The notes under the pieces were generated by a model. It was not told where the DNA came from and searched no databases. It was given only the letters and a program-made list of their open reading frames with translations. Position numbers and translations under genes: made by a program. Positions 1 through 6,219 of a stretch of DNA of 7,296 nt are shown in pieces. The stretch's first letter is position 1; each line of letters opens with the position of its first letter. The DNA lies in assembly GCA_903920405.1 (NCBI GenBank), contig CAIXMC010000439.1, positions 1 to 7,296 on the forward strand. Direction: 5' to 3'. Origin of the DNA: an uncultured beta proteobacterium (GTDB lineage: Bacteria; Pseudomonadota; Gammaproteobacteria; Burkholderiales; Burkholderiaceae_C).

Positions 1-224
1 CAGAGTTTTTTTTAAGCGCAAGTCGCCAAAATTCCAAATACATACTGCCAGCAACCACGGTGCATTCATTGCTCATACTCCCAGATCAATCAGAAAGTAC
101 GGGATGTTATCAGGCACGAAAAAATGTGTGCATACCTTAGCTCCCTTGGGGAGAGGGTTGGTTGTTTCACACCAGCGTGAATCGCACAACATTGTGAATG
201 TTATTTGTGTGGATCAGAGGCTTG
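1..224. other. Left-edge intergenic region, no gene seen
   Basis: This stretch lies downstream of the minus-strand signalling operon and I find no convincing gene in it. It contains a short perfect hairpin, CTCCCTTGGGGAG, at 141-153. It also contains a nested imperfect hairpin at 161-190, with GTTGT/ACAAC outside and TTCAC/GTGAA inside around a six-base loop. Neither is followed by a clean T-run on the minus strand, so I do not call a terminator for the operon. The CTCCC...GGGAGAGGG block resembles dispersed intergenic hairpins common in betaproteobacteria; that resemblance is from memory. Confidence 0.5.
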
Positions 225-1343
225 TCAGTGCTTATTTTTCGTATCACTGTAACTTGTTGCAATGGCCAGAAACTCGTCGGAAACATCGCACAGTACATCA
301 ATCATCTCTGGGTCAAAATGTGTTGCGCGCCCTTCGATGATCATGCTGATAGCCTTGTCGTGAGGAAATGCTGGCTTATACACACGTTTTGAAATCAGGG
401 CATCATAGACATCAGCCACTGCCATGATGCGTGCCGACAGGGGAATGGCCTCACCAGACAGGCCTTGTGGATAACCCGATCCATCCCATTTTTCGTGATG
501 GCCATAAGCGATCTCTTTCGCGTAACTCAAAAAGTCGACCACTTTGTCGCTGTCGCTTTCTGCCTGATTCAAAGCGTCGCGGCCATACTCGGTGTGACGT
601 TTCATGATCATCCATTCTTCGTTGGTGAGCTTTCCGGGTTTGTGCAAAATGACATCGGGAATGGCGACCTTGCCTACATCGTGCAGTGGTGCCGACTTGA
701 ACAGCAAGGCAATGACGTCCTCGCTGAGTTCTTTGGCAAAGCGTGGGTGCAGGCTCAATCGCTCGGCCAATACGCGAACGTAATTCTGGGTACGGTGAAT
801 ATGGTTGCTTGTCTCGTTATCGCGTATCTCAACCAGGTTAGACAGTGAACTGAGGGTCGCTTCCTGCGAAAGAATCACTTGATTTTTCTCGCGTATAAGG
901 GCTTGTGTGCGCTCATTGACCAAACCTGCCAAAGTAAAGTTGCGGTCACTGAGCTGCTTGCGTGTGCGTGACAGTTCGAGGTGGTTGCGTACCCGTGCCA
1001 GCACCACGGAAGGCGAAAACGGTTTGTGGATAAAGTCCACGGCCCCCAAGGCCAGGCCACGCTCCTCATCGGCTTCGCTTTGCAGACCCGTCAAAAACAG
1101 GACAGGTATATCCTGAAGTTCAGGGTCGTCCTTGATCCAGCGGCAAACCTCAAAACCATCCATGTCCGGCATCATGACATCAAGCAAAATCAGTTCCACC
1201 TGCCCCACCGTGGTCAGGTAATCCAGAGTCTGTCGTCCATTGTCGATTGCATGGACTGAATAATGTTTCTCCAGCAGGTCTTCCAGAATGAGCCGGTTCG
1301 CGGGTTCATCGTCCACAATCAGAATACTGGCTTTTACTTTCAT
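225..1343 (-). CDS. Response regulator with HD-GYP domain (probable cyclic di-GMP phosphodiesterase)
   Basis: Two-domain, 372-residue cytoplasmic protein. Residues 1-120 are a CheY-like receiver with acidic pocket D11-D12, phospho-acceptor D55 (in LLDVMMPDMDG), T85 and K107 (HKPF), all intact. A charged helical linker follows at about 120-165. Residues 165-360 are an HD-GYP domain with the HD dyad H221-D222 (HDVGKVAIPD), H250, the HH pair at 282-283, an intact DGSGYP at 287-292 and late metal-ligand D311 (VADVYDAL). This is the RpfG-like family, which hydrolyses cyclic di-GMP when phosphorylated; activity here is inferred from the conserved motifs. I start at the ATG at 1343, not the in-frame ATG at 1367, because an ideal Shine-Dalgarno (AAGGAGGT) sits four bases upstream and MKVKASILIVDDE is the normal beginning of a receiver. 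It is the last gene of a three-gene operon with the receptor and the stand-alone receiver. The target process (motility, biofilm) cannot be told from the sequence. Confidence 0.93.
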   Translation of the reverse strand: MKVKASILIVDDEPANRLILEDLLEKHYSVHAIDNGRQTLDYLTTVGQVELILLDVMMPDMDGFEVCRWIKDDPELQDIPVLFLTGLQSEADEERGLALGAVDFIHKPFSPSVVLARVRNHLELSRTRKQLSDRNFTLAGLVNERTQALIREKNQVILSQEATLSSLSNLVEIRDNETSNHIHRTQNYVRVLAERLSLHPRFAKELSEDVIALLFKSAPLHDVGKVAIPDVILHKPGKLTNEEWMIMKRHTEYGRDALNQAESDSDKVVDFLSYAKEIAYGHHEKWDGSGYPQGLSGEAIPLSARIMAVADVYDALISKRVYKPAFPHDKAISMIIEGRATHFDPEMIDVLCDVSDEFLAIATSYSDTKNKH

Positions 1344-1347
1344 AGCT

Positions 1348-1355
1348 ACCTCCTT
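1348..1355 (-). promoter_or_regulatory. Strong Shine-Dalgarno that fixes the HD-GYP gene start
   Basis: On the minus strand AAGGAGGT is followed by AGCT and the ATG at 1343. It is close to a perfect anti-16S match with good spacing. It lies in the gap between the stop of the receiver gene (1364) and the start of the HD-GYP gene. It is much stronger than the signals in front of the two upstream operon genes, suggesting the phosphodiesterase is translated independently and well. Confidence 0.8.
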
Positions 1356-1363
1356 CAGGGGGG

Positions 1364-1771
1364 TCATGGGGCGGTCTGGCAGGGACCACCTAACAAGCGT
1401 TGCAATGCCGAGTGCAATTTTTTCATATCAAAGGGCTTGGAAACCAGGCCGTCAGCACCGGCTTTTTGATACCTGAACTGGTCAATGCGGTCGGCATAGG
1501 CTGTCACCATGATGATGGGCAAATGACCTCCATCTACCTTTTCCTGGGCGCGAATGGCTTTCAAGGTTTCAAAGCCATCCAATTTTGGCATCAGCATGTC
1601 CATAAAAACAACGTCAAAAGTAAGTTTTGTCAAACACTTCAAGGCTGCTACACCGTCGCCCACTACTGTCCCGGTGTGGCCCAAAGCGGTCAGAAGGCCT
1701 ATCAGCATACGACGATTGGCGGGATTGTCGTCAGCCACCAGCACATGTAATGATTTTTGGGCGGAGTTCAC
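1364..1771 (-). CDS. Stand-alone CheY-like receiver protein
   Basis: 135-residue single-domain response regulator with no output domain. The phosphorylation pocket is complete: D14-D15 (VADDNPANR), acceptor D58 (FMDMLMPKLDG), T90 (MVTAYA) and K112 (SKPF). The sequence resembles receivers of hybrid kinases as much as flagellar CheY, so it could be a phosphate shuttle or sink as well as a motor-binding protein. The start is GTG at 1771. An in-frame TAA lies just upstream, and the next ATG (codon 22) would remove the acidic pocket, so GTG is the best choice. Only one base separates it from the TGA of the receptor gene (1773-1775), and there is no well-spaced Shine-Dalgarno, so translation is probably coupled to the receptor. 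Its stop is followed 20 bases later by the HD-GYP gene start. The kinase that phosphorylates it is not in the window. Confidence 0.9.
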   Translation of the reverse strand: MNSAQKSLHVLVADDNPANRRMLIGLLTALGHTGTVVGDGVAALKCLTKLTFDVVFMDMLMPKLDGFETLKAIRAQEKVDGGHLPIIMVTAYADRIDQFRYQKAGADGLVSKPFDMKKLHSALQRLLGGPCQTAP

Positions 1772-1772
1772 C

Positions 1773-3362
1773 TCAGGTTATCTCGCTGCGATTGGCAGCA
1801 CAGCCAATCATCATATTGTTGTCGATGGGAATGACATAAATGGATTGCCCACTGACGCTGTGTTTGACGGTATCAAACAGATTGTGTTCAATCCAGCCAC
1901 CCCCCTTGGCACAGCGCTGCCATGCGTTGTCAAGCAAATCTTTGCCATCGAAGTCGGTTGCGTCCAAAATACTGCTGCCTACCCGGCTCTGATCTGCCCC
2001 ACAGACACGATAGACACCTTGTTTGTTCAGAGCAAAAATATACAAATCCCGGTCCATAAATCCACCCTGTGGGTCACGAAAAACCGCTGCTGCCTTGTCA
2101 AAACCCACTGATTGCACCAAGGCATAGGCTGACTTCACCAACGCCATGGCCTCATCCGCAGTGCCTTGGCGCAACAAAATAAAGGTCATTGCCTCTGCAA
2201 GCTGCCCTGATCGCTGGACCAATCGAGAAGAATGGTGGGTCGTCCCCTCTATCAAGCCCATGTTTTCAAGGGTCACGCGGTCAAGGTCGCCAACAGACTG
2301 CACCACCTCGGACAATGCCGTGCTTTGATCAATGCTGCCATCTGCCATGAAGTTGACGTTCTGAGAGACCTCCCTCACGCCTGTTACCAAACTCTCCATG
2401 GTTTGATTGATCGCCTGAATCGCTGTGACGGCGGCACTGACCTGCGAGGCCGAATCGGCAATGAGCTTACGAATTTCTTGGGCGGCAACCTGGCTGCGTC
2501 CGGCCAGCGCCCGCACTTCGCCTGCCACCACAGCAAAGCCCCGACCCTGTTCGCCAGCACGAGCAGCCTCGACGGCAGCATTGAGCGCCAGCAAGTTGAT
2601 TTGAAAGGAAATGCCATCGATGGTTCCAATAATCTCTGTCATGTGGTTGGAGGTGAATTGCAGCTCATCCATGCCTGCTGTCGTCTGCGTCATCAATTTC
2701 GTGGCTTTGTTGGCCTCATCGGCCAGACAAAGGATCAACAAACTGACCTCTTGTGTCGCCTCTGAGTTGTGCGCCACCGTCTCGCTGATGCGTCCGATGT
2801 TGGTCGTCACATCGACCAAATGGCTGGTCTGGGCTTGGGTGCGCTGCGATAACGCATCACTGTCATCCACCAGTTTGGTGCCTACATCAGTGACTAGGGC
2901 TGCTGCGCTTCGCACATCTGCCACCAGAGCTGACAGCACATTGAGCATGTCTTCAAATTCCTTTCCAATCATGGCAAACTCGTCTTGACCCGGTATCGCC
3001 ACTTTAACTGCCAGGTTGCCATGCGTTCCTTCTTTCAACGCAGCAAGCAGCATGGCCACACTGCTACTTGTGGCGCTGATCAACCCCAGCATCAAATAAA
3101 TGGCCAGCAAAATACCTCCAAAAGCAAAGAAACCGAACCCCATCATCTCTTGAAAAATGGCATCATCTTGAACCTGTGCCGTTCGGTAAGCGTTAATCAA
3201 GGAAGCCATTTCAAGACCGACTGTGACCAGCCACGACAAAATCAACAAAACCGCCATGACACCCAGTTTGGTTTGCAGCCGAAAATGTCGCATCAGCGCA
3301 ATAGAGGGTGACAGCCAGCCTATCCTTTTGATTTTGCTATTGTTAGGTGTGTTTCTTGGCAT
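1773..3362 (-). CDS. Methyl-accepting chemotaxis protein with C-terminal cytoplasmic Cache-like domain
   Basis: 529-residue chemoreceptor. Two hydrophobic helices (about 33-53 and 75-96) are separated by only about 20 residues, so there is no room for a folded periplasmic ligand domain. A HAMP-like segment follows at about 97-150 (NLAVKVAIPGQDEFAMIGKEF). The signalling coiled coil spans about 150-395, with the hallmark hairpin tip at 245-290 (ISFQINLLALNAAVEAARAG, then EQGRGFAVVAGEVRALA). After it comes an extra domain at about 403-526 (VFRDPQGGFMDRDLYIFALN, later GGGWIEHNLFD and YVIPIDNNMMIGCAANR) that reads like a single Cache sensor domain. Sensing would therefore be inside the cell. The start is uncertain: neither ATG 3362 nor ATG 3293 (MRHFRLQTKLG) has a good Shine-Dalgarno. 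I keep the longer form. It is the first gene of an operon with a receiver and an HD-GYP regulator, which suggests output to cyclic di-GMP as well as, or instead of, the flagellar motor. The receptor assignment is firm; the Cache call rests on my reading of the motif pattern. Confidence 0.92.
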   Translation of the reverse strand: MPRNTPNNSKIKRIGWLSPSIALMRHFRLQTKLGVMAVLLILSWLVTVGLEMASLINAYRTAQVQDDAIFQEMMGFGFFAFGGILLAIYLMLGLISATSSSVAMLLAALKEGTHGNLAVKVAIPGQDEFAMIGKEFEDMLNVLSALVADVRSAAALVTDVGTKLVDDSDALSQRTQAQTSHLVDVTTNIGRISETVAHNSEATQEVSLLILCLADEANKATKLMTQTTAGMDELQFTSNHMTEIIGTIDGISFQINLLALNAAVEAARAGEQGRGFAVVAGEVRALAGRSQVAAQEIRKLIADSASQVSAAVTAIQAINQTMESLVTGVREVSQNVNFMADGSIDQSTALSEVVQSVGDLDRVTLENMGLIEGTTHHSSRLVQRSGQLAEAMTFILLRQGTADEAMALVKSAYALVQSVGFDKAAAVFRDPQGGFMDRDLYIFALNKQGVYRVCGADQSRVGSSILDATDFDGKDLLDNAWQRCAKGGGWIEHNLFDTVKHSVSGQSIYVIPIDNNMMIGCAANRSEIT

Positions 3363-3462
3363 TTTTCAAATTCATGTTCAGACTTTTCGGTTGATCTACT
3401 TAATGTCATTGGGTTATCTCCAGGGTGAATTTGTTCTGAAGGCAAGTTGTTGAATTTTCGTC

Positions 3463-3482
3463 ATTCCCGCGAAGGCGGGAAT
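3463..3482. repeat. dRS3-like 20-bp palindrome, left copy
   Basis: ATTCCCGC, GAAG, GCGGGAAT: an 8-bp stem around four bases, matching ATTCCC-N8-GGGAAT. In neisseriae such units are dispersed repeats and targets for phage or element insertion; here only the sequence pattern is seen. Confidence 0.8.
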
Positions 3483-3496
3483 CTAGTGCATTCTGG

Positions 3497-3516
3497 ATTC
3501 CCGCCTTCGCGGGAAT
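3497..3516. repeat. dRS3-like 20-bp palindrome, right copy (inverted)
   Basis: Exact reverse complement of the left copy, including the flanking CGTC/GACG, so the two units face each other across 14 bases. Together they could extrude as a cruciform or form a strong hairpin in a transcript from either strand. Confidence 0.8.
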
Positions 3517-3580
3517 GACGGAACTGGCTGAAGAACAAATTCACCCTGCAGGTGAACGAGATGTGATTGCAAACAACAGA

Positions 3581-3706
3581 GGGTGCGATTTAAACTGATG
3601 TGGATATGGCAACGATGCCAAACAAGACTCATTTCTGGGAGAGAGAGCGTCTTGCCCTCGCTCCCAGGTTTTTGGCACACATTCCACATCATTTTGAACC
3701 GCACCC
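3581..3706. repeat. Second long imperfect inverted repeat, just upstream of alr
   Basis: The arms 3581-3603 and 3684-3706 match at 20 of 23 positions when one is reverse-complemented (left arm begins GGGTGCGATTT). The symmetry continues inward: TGCCAAA at 3616-3622 pairs with TTTGGCA at 3671-3677, and CTGGGAG at 3635-3641 pairs with CTCCCAG at 3661-3667. The apex adds GAG/CTC and GC/GC around a five-base loop. The whole element can fold into one long interrupted hairpin. It is about the same length as the element 32 bases to its left, but I see only slight sequence similarity between the two. It ends 49 bases before the alr start, so it would be in the alr leader if transcription begins upstream. 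Confidence 0.82.
3635..3673 (+). terminator. Possible intrinsic terminator or attenuator hairpin ahead of alr
   Basis: The apex of the second inverted repeat has a 7-bp GC-rich stem (CTGGGAG/CTCCCAG) extended by further pairs, followed directly by G and five T's on the plus strand. This is terminator-like, but the T-run is short and itself pairs with the upstream TGCCAAA. There is no plus-strand gene immediately to the left to terminate, so it would act in the alr leader or stop read-through. Function is inferred from shape only. Confidence 0.35.
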
Positions 3707-3755
3707 AACAACGGAGGGTTATAGCACGGCGCGACAATGTCAAAATAGGCTTCGT

Positions 3756-4907
3756 ATGCCCCGTCCTATTCTTGCCACCCTCCACACCTCTGCACTACAA
3801 CATAACCTGAAGCGCTGCCGCCAATGTGTGCCAGATACCAAAATCTGGGCAGTCATCAAGGCCAACGCCTATGGTCATGGCATTGATCGTGTGTTTGAGT
3901 GGCTTCGTTCTGCCGATGGTTTTGCGGTGCTTGACCTTCATGAAGCAAAATGGGTTCGCAGCTTGGGCTGGCGTGGTCCAATTTTGCTGCTCGAAGGCAT
4001 TTTTGAACCACAAGACCTTGAACTTTGCTCACAATTGAACGTGTGGCACACCGTCCACTGCAACACGCAAATTGACATGCTGGCCTCCCACAAAACCAAA
4101 GTGCCCCACAGGGTTTTTCTGAAAATGAACTCCGGCATGAATCGCCTGGGTTTTACCCCTGAGTGCTATCGTGCAGCCTGGACGCGCTTGGGTGCTCTGT
4201 CACAGGTCGATGAAATTTCTCTCATGACACATTTCAGCCGCGCCGATGATGAATGCGGGATAACAGAACAAAAACATGTATTTGACCATATCACCCAAGA
4301 CTTGCCGGGTGAACGAAGCTTATTCAACAGTGCTGCCACATTGCGCTACGGTACTTTATTGAACACGGCATCAGGTGACTGGATTCGGCCAGGCATCATG
4401 CTCTACGGCAGTTCACCCGACCATCCGGTGCATAACCGTGCTGATTGGAACTTGCAGCCTGTCATGACACTGTCATCAAAAATCATAGCTACTCAAACCC
4501 TCAGGAAGGGCGATGGCGTTGGATATGGCGCGGCATTTGTAGCCACACAGCCAATGCACATAGGGTGCGTTGCATGTGGCTACGCTGATGGATACCCCAG
4601 ACATTCTCCTACAGGTACACCCGTACTGGTAGCAGGCCATCGTACCCGTCTGATTGGACGTGTCAGCATGGACATGATGGCTGTCGATCTGACCGATCTG
4701 CCGGTATCAGGCATGACCGTTGGGGTGGGTAGCGAAGTGACTCTGTGGGGGCAAGCCTGCAATGGTGCGCTATTGGATATTGACGAGGTGGCGCACAGTG
4801 CTGGCACACTGGGCTATGAGTTGATGTGTGCTTTAGCCCAGCGTGTGCCGGTGCAACTGAAGTACGACACCGCCCCTTTGCAACCCGTACGATTTTTGAA
4901 CGCTTGA
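3756..4907 (+). CDS. alr: Alanine racemase
   Basis: PLP-dependent enzyme interconverting L- and D-alanine, supplying D-alanine for peptidoglycan in the cytoplasm. The 383-residue protein has the family's usual length. The N-terminal barrel carries the PLP lysine K35 in AVIKANAYGHG and the KMNSGMNRLGF block at 123-133. The C-terminal domain carries the catalytic tyrosine Y276 in CGYADGYPR, followed by GRVSMDMMAVDLTD at 301-314. The open frame extends upstream to 3600, but MPRPILATLH is the typical family start and the upstream frame only reads the inverted repeat, so I start at ATG 3756. The Shine-Dalgarno is weak (AGG six bases upstream). No frameshift or missing residue is seen. The gene is followed after 10 bases by an HD-GYP-related gene, probably co-transcribed. 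The long hairpin just upstream may affect its expression. Alr versus the catabolic paralogue DadX cannot be settled, but no dadA neighbour is present. Confidence 0.96.
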   Translation: MPRPILATLHTSALQHNLKRCRQCVPDTKIWAVIKANAYGHGIDRVFEWLRSADGFAVLDLHEAKWVRSLGWRGPILLLEGIFEPQDLELCSQLNVWHTVHCNTQIDMLASHKTKVPHRVFLKMNSGMNRLGFTPECYRAAWTRLGALSQVDEISLMTHFSRADDECGITEQKHVFDHITQDLPGERSLFNSAATLRYGTLLNTASGDWIRPGIMLYGSSPDHPVHNRADWNLQPVMTLSSKIIATQTLRKGDGVGYGAAFVATQPMHIGCVACGYADGYPRHSPTGTPVLVAGHRTRLIGRVSMDMMAVDLTDLPVSGMTVGVGSEVTLWGQACNGALLDIDEVAHSAGTLGYELMCALAQRVPVQLKYDTAPLQPVRFLNA

Positions 4908-4917
4908 GGAAACCGGC

Positions 4918-6138
4918 ATGATTGTTTATCAGCCTGTGCCATTGAATCGGGTGCAGCTTGGTCGTGAATTTCCTGTCGATGTCTGGAGCAGCGACGGGCG
5001 GCTTTTGTTGCGCCGTGGTCAGGTTCTACAGTCCGAGTCGCACCGCGACATGCTGGCAATGCACAAGGCTTGTATGACCGAAAGCGATGCCATTGCCTGG
5101 CAAAAAAGCCTGGAACGCACCATGCGGCGGATGCGCGCCAGCGGGGTAGATATGCTCACCATCGCCGCCGCTCCCATGCCCAGTGACATTCTTGACCATG
5201 ACTACATGGAAGGCACGCAGGTAAAAGGAGATTGGCTTGATTTGCAGGAAATTTTGCGCGGCCTGTTGTACCAAGGCACAGATGCCATCATGCCTATAGT
5301 GCGTCTGGAAGGTATTGCGCAAAAAGTGACATCGCTGCTCAAAACAGACCCGGACGATAGCCTTTTTGTGCTGTTTCAGGCGCTGCCTGATCTGAATCAG
5401 GGCTACTGCGCCACCCACGCCTTGTTGTGTGCTGCAGTATGTATGCTCACCATGCAAAAACTTGAGCAACCCGAAGACAGTATCGACACTCTGCTGCGTG
5501 CAGCGCTTTTGATGAACATTGGCATGGCACAGTCACAAGACCATATGGCGCGCCAACACAAGCCACCCAACAAGCAGCAACGTCAAATCATTGACGAGCA
5601 TCCCCCCATCAGTACCAATATTCTGGGCAGCTTTGGTTTGAATGATGATGTGCTGTTGCATCTTGTGCAATGGCATCATGCGCCAGGTGCAGCGCCCATG
5701 CACAACGAGCATGCAACACCATTGCATTTGCTTCATTTGGCAGACTGTCAAATTGCCAAATTGGCATCGCGCGCATCACGGCCCGCTCTGTCGGCACTGA
5801 GAGCAGCCCAATCCCTGGTGCTGACCTCTCCCTCGCAAACCACAGAAATGAATTCTGCCCTGGTCGCCGTATTGAGCTTTTACCCGCCAGGAACCTATGT
5901 TCAATTAGCCAACGGAGAAACTGCTGTGGTGATCCAGCGTGGCCTGCGAGCCAACGCTCCCCATGTCGCCAGCATCATCAACGCCAGTGGCATGCCTTTG
6001 AGTAAATACATTTATCACGATACCAGTGACACCCATGCCCCGCAGTACGCTGTGCGTTCGCCTCTGCCCAATCAGACTGTTCGATGCCTCGTCAATCTGG
6101 AAAAAATACGCCGCTTGCGAGGGGTGGCGATTCGGTAG
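4918..6138 (+). CDS. Degenerate HD-GYP-related protein
   Basis: 406-residue protein, apparently soluble. Residues 1-100 form an N-terminal region (VQLGREFPVDVWSSDGRLLL) like that found ahead of HD-GYP domains in some proteobacterial proteins. Residues 150-320 follow the HD-GYP helical pattern: H167 in CATHALL, H228 in DEHPPIS, the HH pair at 253-254 and D276 in LHLADCQIA. However, the central HD dyad is replaced by M199-N200 (AALLMNIGM where AALLHDIGK is expected). The GYP loop is also missing: HHAPG appears where HHE.xDGSGYP is expected. The C-terminus (FYPPGTYVQLANGETAVVI, 321-339) is the small domain often seen after HD-GYP. Loss of the metal-binding dyad suggests it no longer hydrolyses cyclic di-GMP and may bind a ligand or partner instead; that is inference. 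The start ATG 4918 has AGGA seven bases upstream, overlapping the alr stop region, so the two genes are probably one unit. Its frame is intact, arguing against a pseudogene. Confidence 0.85.
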   Translation: MIVYQPVPLNRVQLGREFPVDVWSSDGRLLLRRGQVLQSESHRDMLAMHKACMTESDAIAWQKSLERTMRRMRASGVDMLTIAAAPMPSDILDHDYMEGTQVKGDWLDLQEILRGLLYQGTDAIMPIVRLEGIAQKVTSLLKTDPDDSLFVLFQALPDLNQGYCATHALLCAAVCMLTMQKLEQPEDSIDTLLRAALLMNIGMAQSQDHMARQHKPPNKQQRQIIDEHPPISTNILGSFGLNDDVLLHLVQWHHAPGAAPMHNEHATPLHLLHLADCQIAKLASRASRPALSALRAAQSLVLTSPSQTTEMNSALVAVLSFYPPGTYVQLANGETAVVIQRGLRANAPHVASIINASGMPLSKYIYHDTSDTHAPQYAVRSPLPNQTVRCLVNLEKIRRLRGVAIR

Positions 6139-6210
6139 TGCCTCCAGTTGACATACGCCATCGCTTTATTGACCATATTATTTTTGCACGGCGCCTTAGG
6201 GCATAGGGCA
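6139..6210. other. Convergent gap with AGGGCAT tandem repeats
   Basis: Seventy-two bases between two convergent genes. No clear bidirectional terminator is visible. At its right edge AGGGCAT occurs three times (6198-6204, 6205-6211, 6213-6219), running into the stop codon of the minus-strand gene at 6211-6213. Confidence 0.6.
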
Positions 6211-6219
6211 TTAGGGCAT
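6198..6219. repeat. Three near-contiguous AGGGCAT repeats over a stop codon
   Basis: Copies at 6198-6204 and 6205-6211 are directly adjacent; the third at 6213-6219 follows one base later. The TAA stop of the minus-strand methylglyoxal synthase-like gene lies at 6211-6213, between the second and third copies. It is short enough to be slippage-generated. Confidence 0.7.

Larger units (their letters stand above)
3421..3548. repeat. 128-bp inverted-repeat element containing two dRS3-like palindromes
   Basis: The outer arms are a perfect 17-bp inverted repeat: CAGGGTGAATTTGTTCT at 3421-3437 and its complement at 3532-3548. Inside, a perfect 24-bp inverted pair occupies 3459-3482 and 3497-3520. 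Each member contains a 20-bp palindrome of the form ATTCCC-N8-GGGAAT (3463-3482 and 3497-3516), the pattern of the neisserial dRS3 repeat, also seen dispersed in other betaproteobacteria. Unequal spacers (21 versus 11 bases) lie between outer and inner arms. No transposase or obvious target-site duplication is visible. It could be a non-autonomous mobile element, a binding or integration site, or a hairpin in RNA; its left end is about 58 bases upstream of the receptor start. Confidence 0.88.
3363..3755. other. Divergent intergenic region between receptor operon and alr
   Basis: About 390 bases separating the minus-strand receptor operon from plus-strand alr; promoters for both must lie here or inside the flanking ends. 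I could not identify a convincing sigma-70 or sigma-28 promoter for either gene. Most of the space is taken up by two independent long inverted repeats, annotated separately. The only Shine-Dalgarno-like signal for alr is a weak AGG at 3747-3749. No protein-coding gene is supported: the open frames here simply read through the palindromes. Confidence 0.7.

Noticed and set aside
141..190. Terminator of the minus-strand operon
   Set aside because: Hairpins are present but no T-run follows on the minus strand, and the first is weak (5-bp stem).
1554..2111. 185-codon plus-strand open frame, and a similar 177-codon frame at 2232-2765
   Set aside because: Both run antisense through the chemoreceptor, whose minus-strand translation shows clear family motifs; the antisense products look like nothing known and have no good ribosome site.
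3459..3520. Possible CRISPR repeats
   Set aside because: There are only two units, in opposite orientation, 14 bases apart; this is an inverted repeat, not a spaced direct-repeat array.
3737..3748. Three-codon leader peptide (ATG TCA AAA TAG) before alr
   Set aside because: It is too short to be distinguished from chance and has no enriched amino acid typical of attenuation leaders.
3600..3755. 52-residue N-terminal extension of alanine racemase
   Set aside because: It translates the right half of the second palindrome, has no resemblance to the family, and MPRPILATLH at 3756 is the typical start.
3483..3785. 100-codon minus-strand open frame ending in SFPRRRESRMH
   Set aside because: That peptide is the familiar artefact of translating ATTCCCGC...GCGGGAAT repeats; the frame simply crosses both inverted repeats.
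6139..6210. Bidirectional terminator between the convergent genes
   Set aside because: I could not find a stem of convincing length; GGCGCC is palindromic but too short, and the neighbouring T's are poorly placed.
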